From contig JAFSNU010000074.1 in the NCBI GenBank assembly GCA_017447325.1, forward strand, positions 1 to 5,058: a stretch of 5,058 bases of DNA, written 5' to 3'. Both the position numbers and the translations under genes were made by a program. A model generated the notes under the pieces. It was not told where the DNA came from. It made no database searches and worked only from the letters and a program-made list of their open reading frames with translations. Below are positions 1 to 5,058 of this stretch, in pieces; position 1 is the stretch's first letter; each line of letters opens with the position of its first letter. Source of the stretch: Synergistaceae bacterium. GTDB lineage: Bacteria > Synergistota > Synergistia > Synergistales > Aminobacteriaceae.

Positions 1-995
1 CCCATTGCCTTGCGCACAACCGGCACTTCGTTTAACACGTCTTCAAGCTTATCAAGAGCGTTCATCTCTTTTAACTGATTGACCATGTTCGAGTACATGC
101 CGCCCGGTATCTGGTAACGCAAAATATTAATATTAACGCCGGCCATTTCAGGCAATAATTTTTTATATTTCTCGCGGACTTTCTTGAAGTGTTCGCAGAC
201 CGGCAATAATTTTTCGATATTAATTCCCGTGTCGTACTCGCTGTCGGCTAAAGCTGCGACCATTGACTCAGTCGGCGGCTGGCTCGTGCCTAATGCAAAC
301 GGCGAGATTGCCGTATCAATTATCTCAGCTCCGGCGGCGATGCCCGCAAAATAAGTCATGCTTGCAAGACCTGTTGTGTAATGGCTGTGAAGTTCGATAG
401 GCACGTTCGTCCTTTGCTTAATCGCGACAACTAACTTTGCGCAGTCAATGGGATTTAATAATCCGGCCATGTCTTTAATTGCGATCGAGTCCGCGCCCAT
501 TTGAGTCATCTTCTCGGCCATGTCGGCGAAGCTCTCGAGCGTATGAACGGGCGAAAGAGTGTAGCTGATGCAGAGCTGCAAGTGTGCCTTCTCCTTCTTG
601 ACCTGATCGGCGGCGACTTCTACATTTCTTAAATCATTAAGCGCGTCGAAGCATCTGATAATATCTATGCCGTTGCCGACGGCGCGTTTAACAAATTCGC
701 GCACAGTGTCGTCCGCGTAATGACGATAGCCGACTAAGTTCTGTCCGCGCAGAAGCATCTGCAATTTAGCTTTCTTAATTCTCTTGCGGATTAATCTTAA
801 TCTCTCCCACGGGTCTTCGTTCAAGAATCTCATGCAGCTGTCGAAAGTTGCTCCGCCCCACATCTCAAGCGCCCAGTAGCCGGCCTCGTCCATCTTGTCA
901 AGGATCGGCAGCATGTCTTCCGTGCTCATTCTTGTAGCAATCAAAGACTGGTGCGCGTCTCTTAACACTGTCTCCGTTATCCTAACTTTTGGCAT
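1..995 (-). CDS. oadA: Oxaloacetate decarboxylase alpha subunit / pyruvate carboxylase subunit B, carboxyltransferase domain (partial, C-terminus off the window)
   Basis: This is the N-terminal 331 residues of a biotin-dependent carboxyltransferase subunit, which moves a carboxyl group between oxaloacetate/pyruvate and a biotin carrier. It begins MPKVRITETVLRDAHQSL. The family metal-site residues are visible: D13 in LRDAHQS, K174 in IKDMAG (the carbamylated lysine in relatives), and H203 and H205 in ELHSHYTTG. Also present are WGGATFDSCMRFL near residue 45, RGQNLVGYRHYADD near 85, and GTSQPPTE at 236-243. After about residue 265 the conserved PYC/OADA region starts (RYQIPGGMYSNM near 295). 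The C-terminal biotinyl domain would lie beyond position 1. The start ATG (995-993) is preceded by AAGGAG with 8 bases between. The gene is first in its unit and divergent from azlC. Sequence alone does not separate sodium-pump OadA, two-subunit pyruvate carboxylase PycB, or a transcarboxylase 5S subunit; the family call is firm and the exact enzyme is not. Confidence 0.93.
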   Translation of the reverse strand, partial: MPKVRITETVLRDAHQSLIATRMSTEDMLPILDKMDEAGYWALEMWGGATFDSCMRFLNEDPWERLRLIRKRIKKAKLQMLLRGQNLVGYRHYADDTVREFVKRAVGNGIDIIRCFDALNDLRNVEVAADQVKKEKAHLQLCISYTLSPVHTLESFADMAEKMTQMGADSIAIKDMAGLLNPIDCAKLVVAIKQRTNVPIELHSHYTTGLASMTYFAGIAAGAEIIDTAISPFALGTSQPPTESMVAALADSEYDTGINIEKLLPVCEHFKKVREKYKKLLPEMAGVNINILRYQIPGGMYSNMVNQLKEMNALDKLEDVLNEVPVVRKAM

Positions 996-1002
996 TAAAA
1001 AA

Positions 1003-1009
1003 TCTCCTT
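1003..1009 (-). promoter_or_regulatory. Ribosome binding site of the carboxyltransferase gene
   Basis: The minus strand reads AAGGAGA here, 8 bases from the core to the ATG at 995. It is a strong, normally spaced Shine-Dalgarno site and fixes the start of the minus-strand gene. Confidence 0.85.
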
Positions 1010-1045
1010 AAATTTAATTTAAATAAATTTTTAAAATTTTATTTC

Positions 1046-1075
1046 TTGATATTATACGATATTATTATTTATAAA
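1046..1075 (+). promoter_or_regulatory. Candidate sigma-70-type promoter for azlCD
   Basis: TTGATA (1046-1051) and TATAAA (1070-1075) are separated by 18 bases. This would place the transcript start near 1082, only a few bases before the AAGGAG at 1085-1090, so the leader would be very short. The match is good, but AT-rich DNA yields such matches by chance. No room remains for a riboswitch or T-box leader. Confidence 0.4.
1051..1056 (-). promoter_or_regulatory. Candidate -10 box for the minus-strand carboxyltransferase gene
   Basis: The minus strand carries a perfect TATAAT here, which would give a leader of roughly 50 bases before the ATG at 995. No convincing -35 box is seen 16-18 bases upstream. 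The box overlaps by one base the -35 proposed for azlCD, so the two divergent promoters would compete for polymerase. Confidence 0.35.
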
Positions 1076-1083
1076 TTTTAATT

Positions 1084-1095
1084 TAAGGAGTGATG
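1084..1095 (+). promoter_or_regulatory. Strong Shine-Dalgarno site upstream of azlC with an out-of-frame ATG
   Basis: TAAGGAGTGATG resembles the full anti-Shine-Dalgarno complement TAAGGAGGTGAT with one G missing. The ATG at 1093-1095 is only 2 bases after AAGGAG and reads just MKNF before a TAG at 1105-1107. The frame of azlC is one base further on, and immediately upstream that frame has two TGA codons (1091-1096). In the azlC frame the best-spaced codon is ATT at 1100, 9 bases after the GGAG core. The site shows that translation is meant to start near 1093-1100 rather than at the first standard start codon, TTG 1136. Confidence 0.6.
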
Positions 1096-1135
1096 AAAAA
1101 TTTTTAGAAAGGCGTTCAGGGATTCTCTGCCGGTC

Positions 1136-1810
1136 TTGACTGGCTATATGGTAATGGGTATTGGCTTTGGAATTTTGTTAAGCGCGAAAGGCTATAATGC
1201 TTTGTGGGCTTTTATAATGAGCGTGAGCATTTACTCCGGCACTGCGCAGTATTTATTTATAAATTTTATAAGCGACAAAGCAAGCTTAAGCACCGTAGCT
1301 TTAACGTCGATAATCACCGGCGCGAGATATTTATTTTACGGCGTCTCGATGATTGATTTATATAAAAAATTTAAAAATAAATTCAAGCGGCTTTACATGA
1401 TACTTGCCTTGACAGATGAGACTTATGCGCTCATGTCCGTATCAACTTATTTAAACGGCAAAGAGCGCGAGGAGTACTGCACGTATATTGCGTGGCTCGA
1501 TCATGTTTACTGGATAGTCGGCACTGTCCTTGGCGGAATACTCGGCGCGTTCATTCCGTTTAATACTAAAGGCATTGACTTCTCACTCACGGCGTTATTT
1601 ATTACTATCTGCGTTGACCAATGGCTCGACAAGGCAAATAAATTTACAAATCATTTATCAGCCTTAACGGGTTTTGCCTCAAGCTTAATTTGCTTAATGA
1701 TATTCGGGCGCAAAAATTTTTTGATCCCGTCAATGGCCGCGATAATTATAATTTTATTTTTGCTTAAAGATTTTATAAATAAAAATAATATTAAAGAAAG
1801 TGAAATTTAA
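1136..1810 (+). CDS. azlC: AzlC family branched-chain amino acid exporter, large subunit (5' end uncertain)
   Basis: AzlC pairs with AzlD in the inner membrane to export branched-chain amino acids and toxic analogues. From the TTG at 1136 it has 224 residues, about family length. It is strongly hydrophobic, with family-like motifs: YSGTAQYLF near 33-41, TGARYLFYG at 61-69, LTDETYAL at 92-99, GIDFSLTALFI at 146-156, and a C-terminal hydrophobic helix near 198-212 ending in a charged tail. The frame continues upstream as KIFRKAFRDSLPVL before TTG 1136, a typical AzlC N-terminus, so the annotated start is probably too short. The true start is either a rare ATT at 1100, or the ATG at 1093 if one base of the A5T5 run (1096-1105) is extra: removing one T gives MKNFRKAFRDSLPVL. 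ATG 1148 is a further in-frame option but has no ribosome site. Its stop lies 1 base before the azlD ATG, so the pair is likely translationally coupled. Confidence 0.88.
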   Translation: MTGYMVMGIGFGILLSAKGYNALWAFIMSVSIYSGTAQYLFINFISDKASLSTVALTSIITGARYLFYGVSMIDLYKKFKNKFKRLYMILALTDETYALMSVSTYLNGKEREEYCTYIAWLDHVYWIVGTVLGGILGAFIPFNTKGIDFSLTALFITICVDQWLDKANKFTNHLSALTGFASSLICLMIFGRKNFLIPSMAAIIIILFLLKDFINKNNIKESEI

Positions 1811-1811
1811 A

Positions 1812-2135
1812 ATGAGCGATAAATATTTTTTATTAATGATCTTAGTCTGCGCCGCTTCGACTTTTGCATTAAGAGCCTTGCCGTTTATTGCGTTTAACAA
1901 GCGCACGCCGGAATTTATAAAATATCTTGGCCGCACCCAGCCTGCCGCTGTCATGGCGATGCTTGTGATTTATTGTCTGAAGGACGCTGATATATTAGGC
2001 GGGCTTCACGCGATGCCGGAGATAATTTCGTGTTTAGTTGTGATAGTTTTGCATGTCTGGAAGCGCAGCGCATTATTAAGCATAATAGGCGGCACTGCTT
2101 GCTATATGATTATAGTGCAGAATTTTATGTTATAA
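1812..2135 (+). CDS. azlD: AzlD family branched-chain amino acid exporter, small subunit
   Basis: This 107-residue hydrophobic protein is the small partner of AzlC in branched-chain amino acid export, and AzlD proteins are normally about 100-110 residues. It shows four membrane-spanning stretches, roughly residues 5-27, 43-57, 67-83 and 86-104. Family-like features are TFALRALPF near 17-25, FIKYLGRTQPAAVMAMLVIY at 35-54 followed by C55-LKD, and the K84-R85 pair before the last helix. I chose ATG 1812 because it follows the azlC TAA by one base and has AAAGTGA about 8 bases upstream. A GTG at 1800 in the same frame would add VKFK and overlap the azlC end by 11 bases; its ribosome site is no better. 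The ribosome site is weak either way, which fits coupling to azlC. No gene follows for 224 bases. Confidence 0.9.
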   Translation: MSDKYFLLMILVCAASTFALRALPFIAFNKRTPEFIKYLGRTQPAAVMAMLVIYCLKDADILGGLHAMPEIISCLVVIVLHVWKRSALLSIIGGTACYMIIVQNFML

Positions 2136-2177
2136 TAATTTAACTTTTTCAAACTTTACGCGAAAAATTTTGAAAGT

Positions 2178-2201
2178 TTTTCAGCTACATTTTCAGCTAC
2201 A
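2178..2201. repeat. Two perfect tandem copies of a 12-base unit
   Basis: TTTTCAGCTACA occurs at 2178-2189 and again, identically, at 2190-2201. The AGCT core makes it stand out from the surrounding A/T runs. The role is unknown; it could be replication slippage or a paired binding site. Confidence 0.85.
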
Positions 2202-2303
2202 AAAAATTATTTTAAATTAAGTTTATGCAAAAATTTATAAAGTTGATTTGAAAAATAAGTTGTAACAAAAAAATTTTGCAATTTAAAGTTTGATTAAAAA
2301 TTT

Positions 2304-2333
2304 AAAAGCCGGACGAACTTGCCCGGCTCTTTT
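2304..2333. terminator. Bidirectional rho-independent terminator between azlD and the YjfB-like gene
   Basis: AGCCGG (2307-2312) pairs fully with CCGGCT (2323-2328) around a 10-base loop. On the plus strand the stem is followed by CTTTT; on the minus strand it is followed by a TTT tract, short AAA and then TTTTT. It is a GC island in AT-rich DNA between two convergent genes, so it can end both the azlCD transcript and the minus-strand small gene. Confidence 0.85.
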
Positions 2334-2359
2334 AATAATTAAAAATAAATAATTAAAAC

Positions 2360-2533
2360 TTACGCCTGAACGTTAAGGCCTGCGCCTACGCCCATACTTG
2401 CCAGAAGCTGCTCCATTGACGTCTCTTGAAGCTCCATAACGTTCTTGAGCATCGAGACCTGAGCCTGCGACTGAGCCTTGACCTGCGCCATGTCCATTGA
2501 GTACTGCGCTATGCTCGCACTTATGCCGTCCAT
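2360..2533 (-). CDS. YjfB-like putative motility protein, small
   Basis: This 57-residue protein reads MDGISASIAQYSMDMAQVKA at its start and ends GVGAGLNVQA. It is rich in Ala, Gln, Met and Ser, lacks Cys, and looks like two amphipathic helices (about 4-25 and 26-46) with a short flexible tail. This composition, length and layout match the YjfB family of putative motility proteins, small proteins of unknown mechanism often found in flagellated Firmicutes and relatives. The start ATG (2533-2531) follows AAGGAGG on the minus strand (2548-2542) at 8 bases, an excellent ribosome site, and the frame ends just before a terminator. It is a single-gene unit divergent from selA, with no flagellar gene in view. 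The gene is well supported as real; the family call rests on recognition of pattern and size, and the function is not established. Confidence 0.78.
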   Translation of the reverse strand: MDGISASIAQYSMDMAQVKAQSQAQVSMLKNVMELQETSMEQLLASMGVGAGLNVQA

Positions 2534-2540
2534 TATATTC

Positions 2541-2548
2541 GCCTCCTT
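2541..2548 (-). promoter_or_regulatory. Ribosome binding site of the YjfB-like gene
   Basis: The minus strand reads AAAGGAGGC across this interval. The core is near-consensus and well spaced, which is the main support that this short frame is translated. Confidence 0.85.
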
Positions 2549-2559
2549 TATAAAAATTC

Positions 2560-2586
2560 TTGAAATTAATTTAAATTGCTTATAAT
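2560..2586 (+). promoter_or_regulatory. Candidate promoter for selA-selB
   Basis: TTGAAA (2560-2565) and a perfect TATAAT (2581-2586) are separated by 15 bases, shorter than the ideal 17; TTCTTG at 2557-2562 would give 18. The transcript would start near 2593 with a leader of about 40 bases. The -10 box lies inside the palindrome at 2580-2594. Confidence 0.45.
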
Positions 2587-2594
2587 AATTATAA
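2580..2594. promoter_or_regulatory. Perfect palindrome holding back-to-back -10 boxes
   Basis: TTATAATAATTATAA is a 7+1+7 perfect inverted repeat. It gives TATAAT on the plus strand (2581-2586, toward selA) and TATAAT on the minus strand (2593-2588, toward the YjfB-like gene). It may simply be two divergent -10 boxes, or an operator. Confidence 0.4.
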
Positions 2595-2617
2595 AATAAA
2601 TTTAAATTTTAAATTAA

Positions 2618-2623
2618 GAGAGG
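2618..2623 (+). promoter_or_regulatory. Ribosome binding site of selA
   Basis: GAGAGG lies 9 bases before the ATG at 2633. It is a moderate match and supports that start. Confidence 0.65.
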
Positions 2624-2632
2624 CTGTGTATT

Positions 2633-4057
2633 ATGTCGGATAATAATATAAATAAAATTATGAGAGCCATACCCGGCATGGATATTATGCTTGACAGCGA
2701 ATGGGGCAAAAGTTGGATCGCTGCAATCGGACGCGTTACTGTTAAAAATATTTTAAATCAAGAGCTCGCTTTATTGCGCCGCGATATTTTAGAGAATAAA
2801 TTAGATTTAAATAATATTAATATAGAAGAAGAATTAAAATCACGGAGCATAAAAAATTTTGAGCGGGCCGCGCGGAAAAATTTGCGAAGAGTTATTAACG
2901 CCACCGGAGTCGTAATTCACACAAATCTTGGCCGGTCTTTAATCGCGGACGAAGCTGTCGAGGCGATGAGACAGGCCGCCGTTAATTATTCCAATCTTGA
3001 GTATGATATAGAATCAGGCTCGCGGGGTCAGCGCAACTCGTTAGTTGAAAATTTATTATGTAATATAACAGGAGCTGAAGCGGCTTTAGTCGTGAATAAT
3101 AACGCCGGAGCTGTTTTATTATGCTTGACTGCTTTAGCAAAAGATTTTGAAGTTATAGTCTCGCGGGGCGAGCTTGTCGAGATCGGCGGCTCGTTTAGAG
3201 TGCCGGACATAATGGCCTTAGGCGGAGCAATTTTAAAAGAAGTCGGCACGACTAACAGGACGCATTTATTTGATTATGAGAATGCGATTAATAATAATTC
3301 TAAAATAATTTTAAAAGTTCACCCGTCAAATTTTAAGATCGAGGGCTTTACTGCAATGCCGGAGCGTTTAGAGCTTGCGGAGCTTGCGCACAAAAATAAT
3401 TTAATCTTTATGGAGGACGCGGGGAGCGGCCTGTTAGTCCCGGGCGAAGATTTAAATTTAATCGGCGAGGTCAGCATAAAAGAAAGTTTAAATCAGGGCG
3501 TTGACTTGATAACTTTCTCCGGCGACAAGATGCTCGGCGGTCCGCAGATCGGAGTTATAGCCGGCAAACGCGAAATTATAAATAAATTAAGAAAATTCCC
3601 GTTGTTAAGAGCGCTGCGAGTTGACAAGACAACTTTTGCCGCGTTCGAGACGACTTTAAGGCTTTACATGCGCGGCGAACTCGATAGTATTCCTACTTTA
3701 GAGATGATAAGGCGGGACAAAAATTTATTGCGCGAGCAGGCGGATAACTTAGCTGAAAAAATTTTAGAGCGCGTTAATAATAAGCGAGTTAAAGTTGAAG
3801 TTGTAAAGACGAGTGACGCGGTCGGCGGCGGATCTTATCCTGAAAGGCCTTTAATGGGCTGGGGCGTAGCTGTGAGCTGTGATGCAAGCGTTGCAGACGT
3901 TAAACTCAGCGCGGGAAGTTTATTAAATTTAATGCGCGAGAGCAAGACGCCGATTATTTGCGGAGCTCACGATAATGCTTTAATAATTCATGTCAGGACT
4001 TTGCGCGGCCATGATGTAGATTTAATAATAAACAGGCTTGAAGAAATTTTTAATTAA
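2633..4057 (+). CDS. selA: L-seryl-tRNA(Sec) selenium transferase
   Basis: SelA is a cytosolic PLP enzyme that converts seryl-tRNA(Sec) to selenocysteinyl-tRNA(Sec) using selenophosphate. The protein has 474 residues, close to the usual 460-475 of bacterial SelA. An N-terminal helical domain contains the start-proximal RAIPGMD motif. The catalytic core begins at INATGVVIHTNLGRSL (88-103), with the YDIESGSRGQR segment near 124-134, VVNNNAGAV near 153-161, VGTTNRTHLFDY near 204-215, EDAGSG near 261-266, and the PLP lysine K299 in TFSGDKMLGGPQIG. The C-terminal part carries AVGGGSYPERPL near 396-407 and CGAHDNALIIHVRTL near 443-457, as expected. No domain is missing. It is first in a two-gene unit with selB 31 bases downstream; the pair normally works with tRNA(Sec) (selC) and SelD, neither of which is in this window. 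Confidence 0.98.
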   Translation: MSDNNINKIMRAIPGMDIMLDSEWGKSWIAAIGRVTVKNILNQELALLRRDILENKLDLNNINIEEELKSRSIKNFERAARKNLRRVINATGVVIHTNLGRSLIADEAVEAMRQAAVNYSNLEYDIESGSRGQRNSLVENLLCNITGAEAALVVNNNAGAVLLCLTALAKDFEVIVSRGELVEIGGSFRVPDIMALGGAILKEVGTTNRTHLFDYENAINNNSKIILKVHPSNFKIEGFTAMPERLELAELAHKNNLIFMEDAGSGLLVPGEDLNLIGEVSIKESLNQGVDLITFSGDKMLGGPQIGVIAGKREIINKLRKFPLLRALRVDKTTFAAFETTLRLYMRGELDSIPTLEMIRRDKNLLREQADNLAEKILERVNNKRVKVEVVKTSDAVGGGSYPERPLMGWGVAVSCDASVADVKLSAGSLLNLMRESKTPIICGAHDNALIIHVRTLRGHDVDLIINRLEEIFN

Positions 4058-4062
4058 TAATT

Positions 4063-4086
4063 ATGCGCGAGGAGATTTTTAATTAA
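4063..4086 (+). other. Seven-codon open frame (MREEIFN) between selA and selB
   Basis: ATG at 4063 reads MREEIFN and stops at TAA 4084-4086, two bases before the selB ATG. The peptide echoes the selA C-terminus (LEEIFN) because the sequence is duplicated. There is no good ribosome site for it. It could couple translation into selB but is more likely a by-product of the duplication. Confidence 0.3.
4069..4074 (+). promoter_or_regulatory. Ribosome binding site of selB, unusually distant
   Basis: GAGGAG is the only good site before selB, but 14 bases separate it from ATG 4089. In frame, only ATT 4086 is closer before a TAA at 4080-4082, so the ATG must be the start or nearly so. The long spacing suggests modest initiation or coupling to selA. 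Confidence 0.6.
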
Positions 4087-4088
4087 TT

Positions 4089-5058
4089 ATGAGTGATATA
4101 AAAGATGTAAAAGAAATTTCGTTAGTGTTAGGCACAGCCGGACATATAGACCACGGCAAGACGACTTTAATAGCTGCGCTGTCGGGGATAGACGCGGGCA
4201 AGCTTGACAGATTAAGCGAAGAGAAGAAGCGCGGGATAACTATTGAGCTTGGCTTTGCGCCGTTAGAGCTTGATGATGGCCGGGTTGTGAGCGTGATAGA
4301 CGTGCCTGGCCACGAAAAATTTATTCGGCAAATGGTCGCCGGAGCTTCCGGAATAGACGCGGCGTTGTTGGTAATCGCGGCGGACGAGAGCGTCATGCCT
4401 CAGACCCGCGAGCATCTGGCGATAATGGAATTATTAGGCGTTCATGACGGCTTAATCGCTGTGACTAAGATCGACAGGATAAAAGACGAGCCGGAATTAT
4501 TGGAGCTTGCAGTTGAAGATATTAAAGATTTTGTGCGCGGGACGTTTTTAGAGGGCAAGCCGGTCGTGCCGGTGTCAGGAGTGACGGGCGAGAATTTGGA
4601 TTTGCTGCGCAGCGAGATTGCAAATTTAATTAATCGCGTTAAGCCGAGGTCAAGGAGCGGCGCTTTATTTTTGCCGGTTGACCGAGCGTTCCCGATCTCA
4701 GGCTTCGGAACTGTTATAACAGGGACGGCCTATCACGGGACGGCGAACGTCAGCGACGAGATCGACGTATTGCCGTCGGGGTTGCGCGGCAAGATCAGGA
4801 CGCTGCAGGTTCACGGAAATTCTGTCACTCAGGCTTACGCAGGGCAGCGCGTCGCGGCGAATTTGGCAAATATTGCGGTCGATGACTTAAAGCGCGGCGA
4901 CGTGATTTGTTCTCACGGAGTTTACGCGGCTACTTCATGCTTTGACGCTGTTATAAAATTATTAGATAATATAGAGCAGCCGTTAAAGCACTGGCAGCGC
5001 GTTCATGTCTGCATTGGAACGAGCGAAGTGTTAGCGCATGTTTCTTTATTAAATTTAA
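4089..5058 (+). CDS. selB: Selenocysteine-specific translation elongation factor SelB (partial, 3' end off the window)
   Basis: SelB is the GTPase that delivers Sec-tRNA(Sec) to in-frame UGA codons marked by a SECIS hairpin. The window holds 323 codons of a protein normally near 600-640 residues. The GTP-binding motifs are intact: G1 GHIDHGKT at 18-25, the G2 region KRGITIELGFA at 47-57, G3 DVPGH at 71-75, G4 TKID at 126-129, and G5-like VPVSGVTGENL at 160-170. KFIRQMVAGASGID at 77-90 is typical of SelB. The EF-Tu-like domain 2 starts near residue 190, with LPVDRAFPISGFGTVITGT at 195-213, and domain 3 follows from about 270. The C-terminal winged-helix domains that read the SECIS lie beyond position 5058. 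The frame is open to the edge with no frameshift. It follows selA closely and is surely co-transcribed with it. Confidence 0.97.
   Translation, partial: MSDIKDVKEISLVLGTAGHIDHGKTTLIAALSGIDAGKLDRLSEEKKRGITIELGFAPLELDDGRVVSVIDVPGHEKFIRQMVAGASGIDAALLVIAADESVMPQTREHLAIMELLGVHDGLIAVTKIDRIKDEPELLELAVEDIKDFVRGTFLEGKPVVPVSGVTGENLDLLRSEIANLINRVKPRSRSGALFLPVDRAFPISGFGTVITGTAYHGTANVSDEIDVLPSGLRGKIRTLQVHGNSVTQAYAGQRVAANLANIAVDDLKRGDVICSHGVYAATSCFDAVIKLLDNIEQPLKHWQRVHVCIGTSEVLAHVSLLNL

Larger units (their letters stand above)
2136..2359. other. AT-rich gene-free stretch between azlD and the YjfB-like gene
   Basis: I see no plausible coding frame here on either strand. It holds a weak imperfect hairpin just after azlD (AACTTTTTCAAA at 2142-2153 against TTTGAAAGTT at 2169-2178, with a two-base bulge, then T-rich sequence), a 12-base tandem repeat, a widely spaced inverted pair TGCAAAA (2226-2232) / TTTTGCA (2274-2280), and the convincing terminator at 2304-2333. 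Confidence 0.7.
4040..4091 (+). repeat. Imperfect tandem duplication spanning the selA-selB junction
   Basis: Copy 1 (4040-4065) is the last codons and stop of selA plus 8 bases; copy 2 (4069-4091) runs into the selB ATG. Both contain ATTTTTAATTAAT and end in TATG. They differ by GAAGAA versus GAGGAG and a 3-base AAT indel. The changed bases of copy 2 create the GAGGAG ribosome site used for selB. Confidence 0.75.

Noticed and set aside
1009..1092. Riboswitch or T-box leader controlling azlCD
   Set aside because: The gap is under 100 bases, almost pure A/T, and shows no GC stems or conserved leader motifs.
1091..1096. Two in-frame TGA codons just before the azlC frame, in a genome with selenocysteine genes
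   Set aside because: No coding sequence or start lies upstream of them in that frame, and AzlC proteins are not known selenoproteins. They are part of the ribosome-site region, not Sec codons.
1754..1954. Minus-strand open frame of 66 codons across the azlC-azlD junction
   Set aside because: It is antisense to two well-supported genes, has no ribosome site and no recognisable protein character.
2142..2178. Hairpin after azlD as a dedicated terminator
   Set aside because: The stem is almost entirely A-T with a two-base bulge, so it would be weak; the GC-rich hairpin at 2304-2333 is a far better terminator.
2226..2280. Inverted pair TGCAAAA / TTTTGCA as an operator or structured RNA
   Set aside because: The arms are short, 41 bases apart, and lie in DNA where such A/T-rich matches are expected by chance.
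3028..3249. Minus-strand open frame of 73 codons inside selA
   Set aside because: It lies wholly within the conserved SelA core and is a by-product of its codon use.
4079..4396. Minus-strand open frame of 105 codons opposite the start of selB
   Set aside because: The opposite strand encodes intact SelB GTPase motifs; the antisense product is low-complexity Ser/Ala/Ile-rich sequence without a plausible start site.

Overview
The window reads as one contiguous stretch of bacterial chromosome with normal coding density. It carries six protein genes: four complete, and two (one at each edge) running off the window. Non-coding DNA is extremely AT-rich, while the genes mix AT-rich codons such as TTA with many GCG and CGC codons. 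Strong AAGGAG-type ribosome sites, a biotin-type oxaloacetate decarboxylase/pyruvate carboxylase subunit, AzlCD, a YjfB-like small protein and the selenocysteine genes selA-selB together suggest an anaerobic, probably motile, gut- or sediment-type bacterium. Synergistota or a Firmicutes lineage (Clostridia or Negativicutes) would fit. That assignment is inference from gene content only and is weak.

Layout: 1-995 (minus) is the N-terminal 331 residues of a carboxyltransferase-domain subunit (OadA/PycB type). At 996-1092 lies a short AT-rich divergent promoter region. At 1136-1810 and 1812-2135 (plus) is an azlC-azlD pair for branched-chain amino acid export. The 5' end of azlC is anomalous: homology-like sequence extends upstream of every standard start codon, and the only well-placed ATG is one base out of frame. 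At 2136-2359 there is no gene, only AT-rich sequence with a small tandem repeat and a bidirectional terminator. At 2360-2533 (minus) is a 57-residue YjfB-like protein, followed by a second divergent promoter region with a perfect palindrome. At 2633-4057 (plus) is selA, and from 4089 to the window end is selB, truncated after 323 codons.

Functionally there are three independent units. The carboxyltransferase subunit belongs to C3/C4 carboxylate metabolism. AzlCD is a two-subunit exporter. SelA makes Sec-tRNA(Sec) from Ser-tRNA(Sec), and SelB carries it to UGA codons on the ribosome, so this genome should encode selenoproteins together with selC and selD elsewhere.

I saw no mobile element, CRISPR array, RNA gene or clearly new system. 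The two observations most worth following up are the frame problem at the azlC start and the imperfect tandem duplication that makes up the selA-selB junction.
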